Part shown: positions 8,672-18,222 of the stretch, one piece after another
Layout: every line of letters starts with the position of its first letter
How positions within the stretch are numbered: the first letter of the stretch is position 1
NCBI RefSeq assembly: GCF_009602705.1
Contig: NZ_VSWH01000001.1
Coordinates: forward strand, 620,001 to 684,000
DNA: 64,000 nucleotides
Direction of reading: 5' to 3'
From: Chryseobacterium vaccae
GTDB taxonomy: Bacteria; Bacteroidota; Bacteroidia; Flavobacteriales; Weeksellaceae
Position numbers and translations under genes: made by a program
The notes under the pieces: generated by a model
What the model was told of the DNA's origin: nothing
The model's database searches: none
Seen by the model: the letters and a program-made list of their open reading frames with translations, nothing else

Positions 8672-10252
8672 TTACTGGATCAGTTTTTTTATTTCTTCAA
8701 GATCATCAATTTCATCAACGGTTTTATCTCTCCGCCATCGTACAATCCGGGGGAACCTCAAGGCAACCCCGCTTTTGTGCCTGCTGCTGAATCCTATGCC
8801 CTCAAAAGCTATTTCAAAGACCAGCTCTGCTTTTACCGTCCGTACAGGTCCGAATTTTTCAATGGCATTTTTATTGACAAATTTGCTCACTTCCATGATT
8901 TCTTTATCCGTAAGCCCCGAATACGCTTTAGCGATGGTTACCAGAGAATCTCTGTTTTTTACGGCAAAAGTATAATCCGTGTAATAAGCGCTCCGTCTGC
9001 CACTTCCTTTTTGGGCATAAATGAGCACTGCATCAATGGTCAGCGGGCTTACTTTCCATTTCCACCAGTCACCTTTTTTTCTTCCGGCATGATAGGGTGA
9101 ATTCTTTTGTTTCAGCATCAGTCCTTCACTGTTGATCTCTCTGGATTTTTCCTGGATGCTGTTCAGTTCGTCCCAGTTTTCGAATGTTATAGTCTGCGAA
9201 ATTCTGATTTTTTCAGGATGTTCATTCAGTAACAATTCTTCCAGCATAGCTCTTCTTGCCTCCATAGGTTTTTCGCGGAGATCGGTTCCTTCCAGTTCAA
9301 GAAGGTCATACACAAAAACTTCAATCGGAATATCTGCCAACATTTTTTTAGTTAAAGTTTTCCTGTTTAATCTTTTTTGTAACTCATTAAAATTTAAAAT
9401 ATTACCATCCTTTACCGCAAGTATTTCTCCATCTAAAACAAAACTTCCTTTCATCATTTTTACAGCATCCCTGATCTCAGGAAACTGTTCAGTGACCAGC
9501 TCTTCACCCCGTGACCAGATGAAAACTTCATCATTTCTTTTGATGATCTGTCCACGGATGCCATCCCATTTATATTCAATCTGCCATTCTTCAGGGGCTC
9601 CCAGCTCATCCAGTCCTTTTTCAAGAGGGTAGGCCAGACAGAAGGGGTACGGCTTTGAATTATCAGGATTAATTTTTTCTGCAGAAATCAGCTCTTGAAA
9701 TGATATTTCACCGGGTTGCCATTTTCCTGTGAGGCTATGTGTAAGGGTACTGGCTTCCTGTCCGGAAAATTTCGTCAGGGCATTGATCAGTGTTTTGTCT
9801 GAAACCCCGATGCGGAAACTTCCACCTAAAAGTTTGTTGAATATCAGTCTTTCCGTATAATCCAGTCCGTTCCAGGATTGCAGGACAAATGCTTTTTTTT
9901 CTGCTTCGGTTTTATCTTTTAAATGAAGAATATCGGTCATCCATTCAGATAAAGTACGTTCAATTTTCTGTTCAGGAGGGGGGAGAATAAGAGAAAGTGT
10001 TTCTCCGAGATCCCCTACAGAAGAATACGATTCCTGGAAGAGCCAGAAAGGCAGCTGTGTAATTTCCAGTGCCCATTCTTTCATATAATTGGTATTGACG
10101 TTCCGTTTTGGTCTTTTTCCGGTAAATAAAGCGATAAACCATACTTTATCTTCATCCGGGGCACGTTCCAGATAATCAATGATGGCATCAATTTTCGCAT
10201 TGGTCTTATTGGTGGTTTCCAATGCATTGATCAGATCTGCAAAGTGTTTCAT
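8672..10252 (-). CDS. ATP-dependent DNA ligase (damage-response type)
   Basis: A 526-residue ATP-dependent DNA ligase. An N-terminal DNA-binding domain (about 1-190) precedes the nucleotidyltransferase core with motif I EYKWDGIRGQ (adenylated lysine K228), motif III VLDGEILA and motif IV EGLMLKQ. The C-terminal OB fold holds GDWWKWK (motif V region) and ends with RFPRIVRWRRDK. It seals nicks using ATP, unlike the NAD-dependent replicative LigA. Its start overlaps the exonuclease stop by 4 bp, placing it in the ligase-associated repair cassette. Confidence 0.92.
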   Translation of the reverse strand: MKHFADLINALETTNKTNAKIDAIIDYLERAPDEDKVWFIALFTGKRPKRNVNTNYMKEWALEITQLPFWLFQESYSSVGDLGETLSLILPPPEQKIERTLSEWMTDILHLKDKTEAEKKAFVLQSWNGLDYTERLIFNKLLGGSFRIGVSDKTLINALTKFSGQEASTLTHSLTGKWQPGEISFQELISAEKINPDNSKPYPFCLAYPLEKGLDELGAPEEWQIEYKWDGIRGQIIKRNDEVFIWSRGEELVTEQFPEIRDAVKMMKGSFVLDGEILAVKDGNILNFNELQKRLNRKTLTKKMLADIPIEVFVYDLLELEGTDLREKPMEARRAMLEELLLNEHPEKIRISQTITFENWDELNSIQEKSREINSEGLMLKQKNSPYHAGRKKGDWWKWKVSPLTIDAVLIYAQKGSGRRSAYYTDYTFAVKNRDSLVTIAKAYSGLTDKEIMEVSKFVNKNAIEKFGPVRTVKAELVFEIAFEGIGFSSRHKSGVALRFPRIVRWRRDKTVDEIDDLEEIKKLIQ

Positions 10253-11337
10253 AATTCCGGAGTTTCAATGATTTCTTTTTCAGATTCTTCTTCATCTTCG
10301 CCGAAAAGAGTTTCTATCACATCCGCCTTAATCCCGATTTCGTTGAGATATTTTGAGAAAATATCGGTCTGTCCATGTGTTACATGTACTTTTTCTGCCT
10401 CTGTAGCTTTTACGGCCTGAAGAAGCCCTTTCCAGTCTGCATGGTCGCTTATAGGAAATCCTGCATCCGCACTTCGCCATCTTCTGGCTCCCCGTACCTG
10501 CATCCATCCTGAGCATATAGCAGTGGCTGCATCCGGTATTTTTCTGATGATACTGCTGTCCAATAAAGCAGGCGGAACAATCACAATCTCATGCTGAAGT
10601 TCTTTGATATTTTCTCTGAAGTCTGCAATCTTATAATCAGGAAGCAGAATACCCGATTCTTCAAAAGCTTTATTCAGTTTCCCGATAGAATAATGCACAT
10701 ATGTTTTTCCCAGACCTTCGACGGCTTTCATGATTCGCTGGGCTTTACCTAAAGAATATCCTATGAATACAGAAGTTTTTGAGTTTTCCTGATTTTTCAG
10801 TACCCAGCTTTGAAGTTTTTTATTAAGGTCATTAACTTCCAGCCAGTTGTAAATGGGAAGCCCGAAAGTACTTTCTGTAACAAATTCATTGCAGCGAACC
10901 AATTCAAAAGGAGTGCTCAAACCATCATCCTGTATTTTATAATCCCCTGAAACAACGGTTACAAATCCTTTGTATTCAAGCCTGATCTGAGCCGAGCCGA
11001 TAATGTGGCCTGCCGGATGGAGGGATACTTTTACCCCGTTGATGTGTACTATTTCACCATATTCCACGCTCTGGCATTCAATATCCGGTCCTATTCTCTG
11101 GTAAAGAACGGGTTTGGTAAAATGATGACACAGGTATTTTTTCATTCCCCAGCGGGCATGATCAGCATGTCCGTGTGTAATGACAGCCAGGTCTACAGGT
11201 CTCCAGGGATCAATATAAAATTTCCCCTGAGGACAGTAGATTCCTTTTTTGGTGAATGTGATTAGTTTCAATGGTGTGATCGGTTTATATTTTACATTCA
11301 AAAATCCCACCAAATTAAGATAAATCATGGATATCAA
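10249..11337 (-). CDS. Ligase-associated DNA-damage-response exonuclease (MBL fold)
   Basis: A metallo-beta-lactamase/beta-CASP nuclease related to CPSF73 and SNM1. Motif 2 HGHADHAR is at about residues 54-61, with downstream ligands in HPAGHIIGSAQ, SGDYK and ISDHADW, and VHVTHGQ near the end. The family usually begins with LITFTKKGIYCPQG, so the first 23 residues are doubtful. A TTG at 11271 gives the conventional start and may be the real one. First gene of the cassette with ligase, helicase and PdeM. Confidence 0.87.
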   Translation of the reverse strand: MISMIYLNLVGFLNVKYKPITPLKLITFTKKGIYCPQGKFYIDPWRPVDLAVITHGHADHARWGMKKYLCHHFTKPVLYQRIGPDIECQSVEYGEIVHINGVKVSLHPAGHIIGSAQIRLEYKGFVTVVSGDYKIQDDGLSTPFELVRCNEFVTESTFGLPIYNWLEVNDLNKKLQSWVLKNQENSKTSVFIGYSLGKAQRIMKAVEGLGKTYVHYSIGKLNKAFEESGILLPDYKIADFRENIKELQHEIVIVPPALLDSSIIRKIPDAATAICSGWMQVRGARRWRSADAGFPISDHADWKGLLQAVKATEAEKVHVTHGQTDIFSKYLNEIGIKADVIETLFGEDEEESEKEIIETPEL

Positions 11338-11516
11338 TATTTCTTATTTCGGGACTTTCATATTTCCTGATCTCCGGAAGCTATTTCAAAGGACTTTCAT
11401 CCGGATGTGTGGTTTTATTTATTCCACTGTTTATTACGGATTCCTGCTTTCATTCAAGGCTGAAAACTTATAGAGCAGCTTTAGAAACTCAGTGAAATTT
11501 TTCAGAAGTCAAGAGA

Positions 11517-11972
11517 TTATCTTTCAAAATCATAGAAATTAATTCCCACGTCTTCATTTTTGATTTTTACTACTCTCATATTTAACGGATAAAATATAAA
11601 TTCTCCTGCACCGGATATTCTGGCGTCCAGAAGATGCCCTGCCACTGCGGTATAATCTTCTCTTCCCAGTGTAATATGAAGATGAAGACTTGGTTTTCCT
11701 TCAATTTCTGAGACATTTCCGGATATATTGGTGATTTCCATCTGTTCTCTAAATGTTCTGTCAACATATTTTTTTTCGGAAGGTCTGAAAAAACGCAATG
11801 TTGCCTCATCCACCGCACCTATGCCAGTCACTTCTCCTGCATGGATATTGTGAGCGGTAATAAAATCAGTGAGGGCTTCTACAATTCCGGCTCTGTTTTC
11901 TATGCTTACGATGTAGATTCCGTCAACTTTTCTTGCTGACCAGTGTTTTCCTTTATAATTTTGTATTTCCAT
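11517..11972 (-). CDS. PPC (DUF296) domain DNA-binding-like protein
   Basis: A 151-residue single PPC/DUF296 domain protein. The fold signature is visible: GEVTGIGAVDEATLRFF at about 46-62, and the GKPSLHLHITLGRED segment (about 92-106), whose histidines bind metal in bacterial homologues. In plants the domain accompanies AT-hooks. Bacterial stand-alone forms are small trimeric proteins of unknown function. It is a single gene oriented like the repair cassette but 180 bp upstream of it. Confidence 0.82.
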   Translation of the reverse strand: MEIQNYKGKHWSARKVDGIYIVSIENRAGIVEALTDFITAHNIHAGEVTGIGAVDEATLRFFRPSEKKYVDRTFREQMEITNISGNVSEIEGKPSLHLHITLGREDYTAVAGHLLDARISGAGEFIFYPLNMRVVKIKNEDVGINFYDFER

Positions 11973-12318
11973 AATATGAATTTTAATCTGTTCTTATGAA
12001 TTCTGATTTTCAATTTTAGACGTCCAACGGACAAAATAAATGCAATAATTGTGCTTTAATGTTTATTACCAGATTACGCAGATTTTTTTGTTGTGTAGGG
12101 CTGTTTCGAAAAATAAAAATTAAGGCAAAGACTATTTTTGAAATTACTGATTCTGAGTAACCAAAGGAATGCGGTTTTGTCACTGATGAAGCTGTAGGGC
12201 TACAGGTATGCTTCATCGAATAAACGGAGTTGATTCTAAGATTAGCGAGAAAAATTTTCAGCTTTTTCAGATGTATATCATTAATTTCATTTCCTGCAAG
12301 TTTTAAAAGTTCCAAAAC
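11973..12318. other. Intergenic region with degenerate dispersed repeat
   Basis: No convincing gene. The stretch 12209-12242 (TATGCTTCATCGAATAAACG and onward to GAGTTGATTCTAAG) resembles 23797-23830 in the other large gap (ATACGCTTCGACGAATCAAC, then GAAGTTGATCTC). The match suggests decayed copies of one intergenic element. Confidence 0.4.
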
Positions 12319-12978
12319 ATGACGAAATTTGCAAAAAATCATTCAATGAAGATCATCGATATAGAAAACTGGAACCGTAAAGAGCATTTTGAATTTTTCT
12401 CAAAAATGGCAAGCCCGTATTTTGGCTTTACAACAGAAGTAGACTGTACCAATGCTTACAGACATGCCAAAGAAAACGGGTATTCTTTTTTCGCTTCTTA
12501 TCTTCATAAATCAATGAAGGCCGTAAATGCAGTTGACGAACTGAAACTCCGGATCCTTGACGGAAAAGTGGTTTTGTATGACACGATTCATGCAGGAACG
12601 ACCATAGGCAGGGCAGACGGGACTTTTGGTTTTGCATTTATGAATTTTTCAGAAGATTTTAAAACTTTCAATGCAGCGATGCAGGAAGAAATTGCTGAGG
12701 TACAGGAAACATCAGGAATCAGGCTTAATAATGGGGAGCTGGGAAAAGATCTGATTAGGCATACAACTATTCCGTGGAACTCTTTCAGTGCATTGCTTCA
12801 TCCGACAAATCTTGACCGCACGGAATCTGTTCCGAAGATTACTTTCGGTAAATTCAATATCCAGGATGACCGAAAATATCTTCCGGTTTCCATAGAAGCT
12901 CACCACGGGCTGGCAGACGGAATCCATATCGCGAAATATCTTGAGGAATTTCAGAAGCAGCTGAATAATGGTGAATGA
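12319..12978 (+). CDS. Chloramphenicol acetyltransferase-like (CatA family) enzyme
   Basis: A 219-residue protein of the trimeric CAT/dihydrolipoyl-acyltransferase fold. The N-terminal DIENWNRKEHFEFF matches the classic CAT start, and the catalytic histidine lies in AHHGLADGIH (about residues 192-201), where classical type A enzymes have HHAVCDGFH. The Cys-to-Ala change inside that loop and the chromosomal setting leave the substrate open: chloramphenicol O-acetylation or another hydroxyl compound. An alternative ATG at 12346 (MKIIDIENW) gives the more typical CAT N-terminus; no ribosome-binding site separates the two. Confidence 0.8.
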   Translation: MTKFAKNHSMKIIDIENWNRKEHFEFFSKMASPYFGFTTEVDCTNAYRHAKENGYSFFASYLHKSMKAVNAVDELKLRILDGKVVLYDTIHAGTTIGRADGTFGFAFMNFSEDFKTFNAAMQEEIAEVQETSGIRLNNGELGKDLIRHTTIPWNSFSALLHPTNLDRTESVPKITFGKFNIQDDRKYLPVSIEAHHGLADGIHIAKYLEEFQKQLNNGE

Positions 12979-13291
12979 ATAGTCAATTAGCTTTGCAGTG
13001 AATGTAATTGTGAAAAAATAGTTTACATAATTGATTATCAGGTGTTTTTAAGGCCTAATGGGTGGTGTTTGGAGGGCCATTTTTTCATTAAAAAGATAAT
13101 GTGGATTTTTATATTTCTTCAGACTCTTAGAAAATAAAATGGGTCGTTCATTTTTAATTCTTACGGGAAACCGTAATGGATTTTTCTCTATTTCACCTAG
13201 TTTTGAATCTGGAATTATTATACTATATTAGAAGTTTAATTCATTCAATATAGATTAATACACAACAGACCTTCAAAATACTGACGAAACC
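12979..13291. promoter_or_regulatory. Intergenic region: repeat copy 2 and promoter of the TerB-C operon
   Basis: Bases 12982-13010 carry the second copy of the GTCAATTAGCTT repeat found at 6162. At 13198-13205, TAGTTTTG matches the -7 consensus TAnnTTTG. With a start about 7 bp downstream, the TerB-C gene would have a leader of about 80 nt. The -33 TTTG is not clear. Nothing else recognisable. Confidence 0.45.
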
Positions 13292-14752
13292 ATGCAGAAC
13301 GATCCTTTTATGTCTCATGACGAATCCATCATTGATGTTTCCGGAAATGCTGATGTTCCTATCCATTACGGAACAGCTGTTCCTGAAAACAGTCTGGCTT
13401 CAGACGAATCCTCATCTGATTCTGAAAGCTGGAAAACAGGAAGAAAATATTCCAGAAAGCTTAATCTGACGGCTGAACAGGCTGTTGTAATGGATAAGCT
13501 ATGGTTCACAACCAATGTTTTTAACGAAATTGAATATTGCAGAATACAGATCCTGAAACAGTTTTTAAGAGCTTTTGAATTTCTTCAGAATAACTGTATT
13601 CCGGTCAACAGGGCTTATGCTTCGGTGATTGAAGAGCTGTCGGAAATTATCGTCTGCCTTCAGTATAATTACAAAAAAGACAGCTTAAACTACCAGTATA
13701 CTTACGATTCTGTGCAGGGAGAGATCCTGAATCATATCTTAAAATTATGTGAGAATAATGTTCGTGAGGCTTACGGAATTAAAAGAAAAATCAATACCGA
13801 TTTTCCTTACGCCAATCCGGACATACAGCATCAGTATAACAGAAAAATTGTTTCTAAGCTGGAGATTTTTCTTGCTGAAAACCGGAATCAGATTCTGGAT
13901 GCCGATTATAAAACCAATATCATCCTTAATGAAAATAATACAAGCCGCTGGAAAACAAAGTTTGATGAAATTAAGGGAGATTATTCCAACCCGGCGGCTT
14001 TTGAAAGGGAAATTTTCAGGCTAGCAGATGTTAATATTAAGAATCCTTCAATAGATCTGATCTTTTTTGAAGCTTCAAAATTTGTTGCCAGCCATGATAA
14101 AAACTGTGCACTGAGACTGTATATCCATTACCTGGATAAAGATATGAATTCTCCGAAGCTTGACAGAAAACAGCTGACTAAGAGCATTCAGAAAAGCCTT
14201 TTTTCCACTACAGAACAGGTACATGATTTTGAAAGAATTCTAAGTAAATTTATCAGAGACCGAAATCTTGAGGAAGCTATTGAAAAGGCCAATCAGCTTT
14301 ATCTTCCAAAGCGGAAGAAAATCGTTATTGATCCTGATGCCGTTGAGGATGTCAAAAGACAACATTCAGGAACGGTGGCTCTGCTGGAAGAATATCTTAG
14401 CGATGAACCGGAAACCACATCAATAAAAACTGAAGATTCTGCCGGCAGTGAAGAATTAACGATCAATATTGCTCAGACAGACGCAGAACCTCAGATCATG
14501 AAATACCGTGAAGAACTGAATTTAACAGATATTCAGCAGGAAGTTCTAACCCTTTTTGAAAAGCAGAGCTTTAATATTCCACAGAGTGAAATGAGTACAT
14601 TTCTAAGAGCTAAAAACCTTTTCATGGGGGCTGTGATTGACTCTATCAACGATCTCTGTTATGAAATCCTGGACGACATCCTTATTGAGGAAGAGGATGA
14701 TTATTTTACGATGAATACAGATTATTATAAAAAACTTTTGAACAATGATTGA
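13292..14752 (+). CDS. TerB C-terminal-domain protein of a three-gene DNA-processing operon
   Basis: A 486-residue soluble, acidic protein without signal peptide. The C-terminal about 90 residues (LNLTDIQQEVLTLFE, then FLRAKNLFMGAVIDSINDLC and LIEEEDDYF) fit the TerB-C domain found in stress-response and anti-phage Ter-type systems. The N-terminal half is helical with no catalytic motif I can identify. Residues 350-400 form a polar linker. The stop overlaps the next start by 8 bp. It probably serves as the sensor or scaffold for the ATPase and helicase that follow; that role is inferred from gene order. Confidence 0.68.
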   Translation: MQNDPFMSHDESIIDVSGNADVPIHYGTAVPENSLASDESSSDSESWKTGRKYSRKLNLTAEQAVVMDKLWFTTNVFNEIEYCRIQILKQFLRAFEFLQNNCIPVNRAYASVIEELSEIIVCLQYNYKKDSLNYQYTYDSVQGEILNHILKLCENNVREAYGIKRKINTDFPYANPDIQHQYNRKIVSKLEIFLAENRNQILDADYKTNIILNENNTSRWKTKFDEIKGDYSNPAAFEREIFRLADVNIKNPSIDLIFFEASKFVASHDKNCALRLYIHYLDKDMNSPKLDRKQLTKSIQKSLFSTTEQVHDFERILSKFIRDRNLEEAIEKANQLYLPKRKKIVIDPDAVEDVKRQHSGTVALLEEYLSDEPETTSIKTEDSAGSEELTINIAQTDAEPQIMKYREELNLTDIQQEVLTLFEKQSFNIPQSEMSTFLRAKNLFMGAVIDSINDLCYEILDDILIEEEDDYFTMNTDYYKKLLNND

Positions 14753-16061
14753 AAATATTAAGCCCAAAGAAGCCACATCCATTATCAATTCCCTGGTGAG
14801 CGGTGTTGTGCCGAAGATTGGTGTACAGCATATAACCGTTGGAAGATCAGAAGAGATCAATGCATTTATCAATTCTCTGGATGATGTAAAAAACGGTCAC
14901 AGCATGGCCAAATTCTGGATCGGAGATTTTGGAAGCGGAAAATCCTTTATGCTTCATTTACTGAATACGGTTGCCCTGAAACAGAAATTTGTAGTAGCCA
15001 ATGCAGATTTTACCCCGGATAACAGGATCTATTCCAATGACGGGAAAAGTGTGATCCTTTATTCTGCCATCATGGATAATATTGCCATTCAGACTAAACC
15101 GGAAGGAGGCGCGCTCCAGACTTTGCTTGAAAAATGGATCGAGCAGGTGATTACCAAAACAGCTGAAGAAAACAGGATTTCAATTACAGATATCCGTCAT
15201 GACCAACATACAGATCTGATCAGAAGCGCTATTATGAAAACAGTCAACGAAATTACTGAAGTTGGGGGTTTTGATTTTGGTTCGGTGATCATAAAATATT
15301 ATGAAGGCTATATTTCAGGAGACGACCAGCTACGAAGAAATGCTCTGAAATGGCTGAAAGGGGAATATTCTACAAAAACAGAGGCAAGACAAGATCTTGG
15401 GGTGAGGGAAATCATCAATGATTCCAATTATTACGACATGCTTAAAAATTTCTGTAAGTTCTTTGTGAGTATGGGTTACAGCGGTTTTATGATCAATCTG
15501 GATGAAGCGGTTAATCTGTATAAAATTTCCACGGCTGCTGCCCGTGAAAAAAATTATGAAAAGATCTTATCAATTTATAACGACTGTTTTCAGGGGAAAG
15601 TTTCCAATCTGTTCATCAATTTTGCCGGAACAAAAGAATTTCTGGAAAATGAAAGGCGGGGACTTTTCAGTTATCAGGCTTTAAAAACAAGACTGGAAAC
15701 CAATAAATTTGAAACTGCGGAGATCAGAGATTTTGCTCAACCGGTTATTAAATTAACCCCACTGGATCACAACGAAATATTTGTGCTGCTGAAAAAATTA
15801 AAGCTGATTTTCGATTTCAATTATAAAACAGAACTGAACGTCACAGATGAGGATATTTCTGCATTTATGGAAGAAATGTTTAATAAACCGGGGGCTTCGG
15901 AATTCCTGACGCCTAGAGAAGTGATCAGAGATTTCTTAAACATCCTGAATATCATCAGACAAAACCCAGGTGCGGATAAAAAAAGACTATTCGGAGAAAT
16001 TGAAATTTCTGATGAAAGACCGAATGATCTGGTACTTTTAGACAGTATTGAAGAGATATGA
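14745..16061 (+). CDS. BrxC/BrxD-like P-loop ATPase (DUF2791 family)
   Basis: A 438-residue ATPase. Walker A is WIGDFGSGKS (K66), preceded by the conserved IGVQHITVGRSEEI segment. Walker B with the catalytic acid is FMINLDEAVNLYK (about 247-259), and a sensor-like NFAGTKEFL follows. This layout is that of BREX BrxD-type ATPases, which are encoded beside Lhr-like helicases (BrxHI) in type 2 BREX. Here no PglX methylase or PglZ is present. The gene overlaps both neighbours (8 bp and 4 bp), so the three proteins are probably made in fixed ratio as one complex. Confidence 0.78.
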   Translation: MIENIKPKEATSIINSLVSGVVPKIGVQHITVGRSEEINAFINSLDDVKNGHSMAKFWIGDFGSGKSFMLHLLNTVALKQKFVVANADFTPDNRIYSNDGKSVILYSAIMDNIAIQTKPEGGALQTLLEKWIEQVITKTAEENRISITDIRHDQHTDLIRSAIMKTVNEITEVGGFDFGSVIIKYYEGYISGDDQLRRNALKWLKGEYSTKTEARQDLGVREIINDSNYYDMLKNFCKFFVSMGYSGFMINLDEAVNLYKISTAAAREKNYEKILSIYNDCFQGKVSNLFINFAGTKEFLENERRGLFSYQALKTRLETNKFETAEIRDFAQPVIKLTPLDHNEIFVLLKKLKLIFDFNYKTELNVTDEDISAFMEEMFNKPGASEFLTPREVIRDFLNILNIIRQNPGADKKRLFGEIEISDERPNDLVLLDSIEEI

Positions 16062-18217
16062 CGGCTTTCGACATACTCTCTGAGCCGATCAGAAAATACA
16101 TCAGGGATCAGAAATGGGAGAGTTTAAGACCTATCCAGGAGGCTGCGATTCAAAAAATTATCTCAACGGACCGTAATTATATTCTTATTTCCAGAACGGC
16201 TTCAGGTAAAACCGAAGCCGCTTTTCTGCCTATTCTGTCAAAAGTAAATTTTAAGGAACCAGGCGTGAAAGTGCTCTATATCTCACCGTTGATTGCATTG
16301 ATCAATGACCAGTTTATGAGGGTAGAAAAGCTGTGTGAATATCTGGATGTACCGGTAACCAAATGGCATGGCGAAGCTTCAAAAGGAGCCAAAGACCGAC
16401 TGATTAAAGATCCTGGCGGAATTGTACTGATTACTCCCGAATCCATTGAGGCTATGTTTGTCAACAAACCCTATAACGTCCAGCATTTATTTTCCTCGCT
16501 GGAATATGTGGTTATTGATGAAATTCATTCTTTTCTGGGTTCTGACCGGGGAATTCATCTTCAGTCATTGCTGCAGCGTTTGCAGAGGATTAATAAAAGT
16601 ACGTTTAAGATTGTAGGTCTTTCTGCAACAGTTAACGGCGATAATCAATATATTGAGCTGAAAGAGTTTTTGGGTAACCCAGAGAACACAACAGTTATTA
16701 AGGATACCAATCCTAAGCCTATCAATGCTGTTTTCAAATATTTTCAGGGAACGGTTGAAGAACTGCCGATTGAACTGCTGAAAGATCTTTATATAAGAAC
16801 CCGCGACCGTAAAGTACTGGTTTTTCCCAATGCCAGAGGGAGAGTGGAGGAAGTGGCTGTAAAGCTGAAAAAGATCTCAGAAAAAGTAGGTGGCCATCCC
16901 AATTATTTTGCCCACCATTCATCTGTAGACAAAGAAGTTCGGGAATATGTTGAGTTCTTTGCCAAGAAAAGCAAAACGGAAAACTTCTGCATCTCCTGTA
17001 CTTCTACCCTGGAACTGGGAATAGATATCGGAAATGTAGACGAAGTAGCCCAGATTGATGCCACCCACAGCATTGCTTCTCTCATCCAGAGAGTAGGCAG
17101 AAGCGGGAGAAGAGAAGGAAGATCCAGCAATCTGCTTTTATATGCTACGGAAAAATGGAGTCATCTTCAGTCCTTAGCCTGCTGGCTTCTCTTTACAGAA
17201 CAGTATATAGAACCGGTCAATGTTCATCAGAGACCTTATGATGTGCTTGTTCACCAGATTCTTTCTATGGTTAAAGGAAGTTCAGGAATTACCCTTACCA
17301 AATTACTGGAAGAGCTTGCTGTCAACTCAGCCTTTAAAAATATTAAATCAGAAGAAATTACGGAAATTATTAATCATCTTACCCTTATTGATTTCCTTGA
17401 AAAACTTGGAAGAGAATATATTATCGGAGTGGAAGGAGAGAAGGTGGTGAATGCAAGAGATTTTTATACGCTATTTCACACTCCGGTTTACTTCAAGGTT
17501 TCCAGTCAGGGAATAAAGATCGGGGAGCTGCCGCTTTCTCCACAAATCCGGGTTGATGAGAATATTTATCTTTCCGCCAGGATCTGGAAAATAAAAGATA
17601 TTGATTTTGAATCTAAAAAAATAGAAGTAATCCCAACAAAAGATGGCAAAAAACCGATGTTTTTAGGAGATTCTGCGGATACGGCTACCAGAATCAGGCA
17701 AAAAATGCTTGAGATCCTTATTTCTGAAGATCACTATGATTTTATGGATGATGCGGGAAAAGAAATTATCAGGCAGATGCGTGAAGAGTTTAAAGTTTTC
17801 GATATTGCCGATCCAAAAACAGAAAGGCCTCTTTTATCCGGTCCGGAGAAGGAAAATTTTGAATTCTATTCATTTGCCGGGTCAAAAATTAATAGGACAC
17901 TGAGTTTTATTCTTGATAAAATGGGTATTGGGAACACTCTTGATGACAGAGAGACCTTGTTTGAAATTGAACTTCAGAAAAAACCAGAGTTTATGTCGTT
18001 GCTGAAGGATCCTGTTTTATGTAATACCGATTTTGAACCGTTTCTGACTGAGCTGCTGGAAACCCTGCCCGAAATCCTGAGTTTTTCCAAATGGGGAACT
18101 TATCTCCCCTTACAGTATCAGGCAGCCATAGTAAAGGAACGCTATTTTGATTTTGACGGATGTTTTAAGTTTGTTGAAAAACTGAATTTCATCGAAAACA
18201 AACTATTACATTCTTAA
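16058..18217 (+). CDS. Lhr/BrxHI-like DEAD-box DNA helicase
   Basis: A 719-residue superfamily 2 helicase. Q-motif-like LRPIQEAAI leads to Walker A SRTASGKTEAA (K51). Motif II is DEIH, motif III LSAT, motif V STLELGIDIG, and motif VI QRVGRSGRRE. An Lhr-type winged-helix region follows (about 390-520), and the C-terminus is specific to this group. It is distinct from the ligase-linked helicase 8 kb away. Its start overlaps the ATPase stop by 4 bp and a terminator follows, closing the operon. The pairing with a BrxD-like ATPase points to DNA translocation in defence or repair. Confidence 0.82.
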   Translation: MTAFDILSEPIRKYIRDQKWESLRPIQEAAIQKIISTDRNYILISRTASGKTEAAFLPILSKVNFKEPGVKVLYISPLIALINDQFMRVEKLCEYLDVPVTKWHGEASKGAKDRLIKDPGGIVLITPESIEAMFVNKPYNVQHLFSSLEYVVIDEIHSFLGSDRGIHLQSLLQRLQRINKSTFKIVGLSATVNGDNQYIELKEFLGNPENTTVIKDTNPKPINAVFKYFQGTVEELPIELLKDLYIRTRDRKVLVFPNARGRVEEVAVKLKKISEKVGGHPNYFAHHSSVDKEVREYVEFFAKKSKTENFCISCTSTLELGIDIGNVDEVAQIDATHSIASLIQRVGRSGRREGRSSNLLLYATEKWSHLQSLACWLLFTEQYIEPVNVHQRPYDVLVHQILSMVKGSSGITLTKLLEELAVNSAFKNIKSEEITEIINHLTLIDFLEKLGREYIIGVEGEKVVNARDFYTLFHTPVYFKVSSQGIKIGELPLSPQIRVDENIYLSARIWKIKDIDFESKKIEVIPTKDGKKPMFLGDSADTATRIRQKMLEILISEDHYDFMDDAGKEIIRQMREEFKVFDIADPKTERPLLSGPEKENFEFYSFAGSKINRTLSFILDKMGIGNTLDDRETLFEIELQKKPEFMSLLKDPVLCNTDFEPFLTELLETLPEILSFSKWGTYLPLQYQAAIVKERYFDFDGCFKFVEKLNFIENKLLHS

Positions 18218-18222
18218 CATAT

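Noticed and set aside
8633..9100. Plus-strand frames opposite the ligase gene
   Set aside because: They are antisense to a well-supported ligase with all catalytic motifs and show no protein signature.
13292..18217. Full BREX type 2 system
   Set aside because: Only BrxD- and BrxHI-like genes are present; no methylase, PglZ, PglW or PglY in the flanks.
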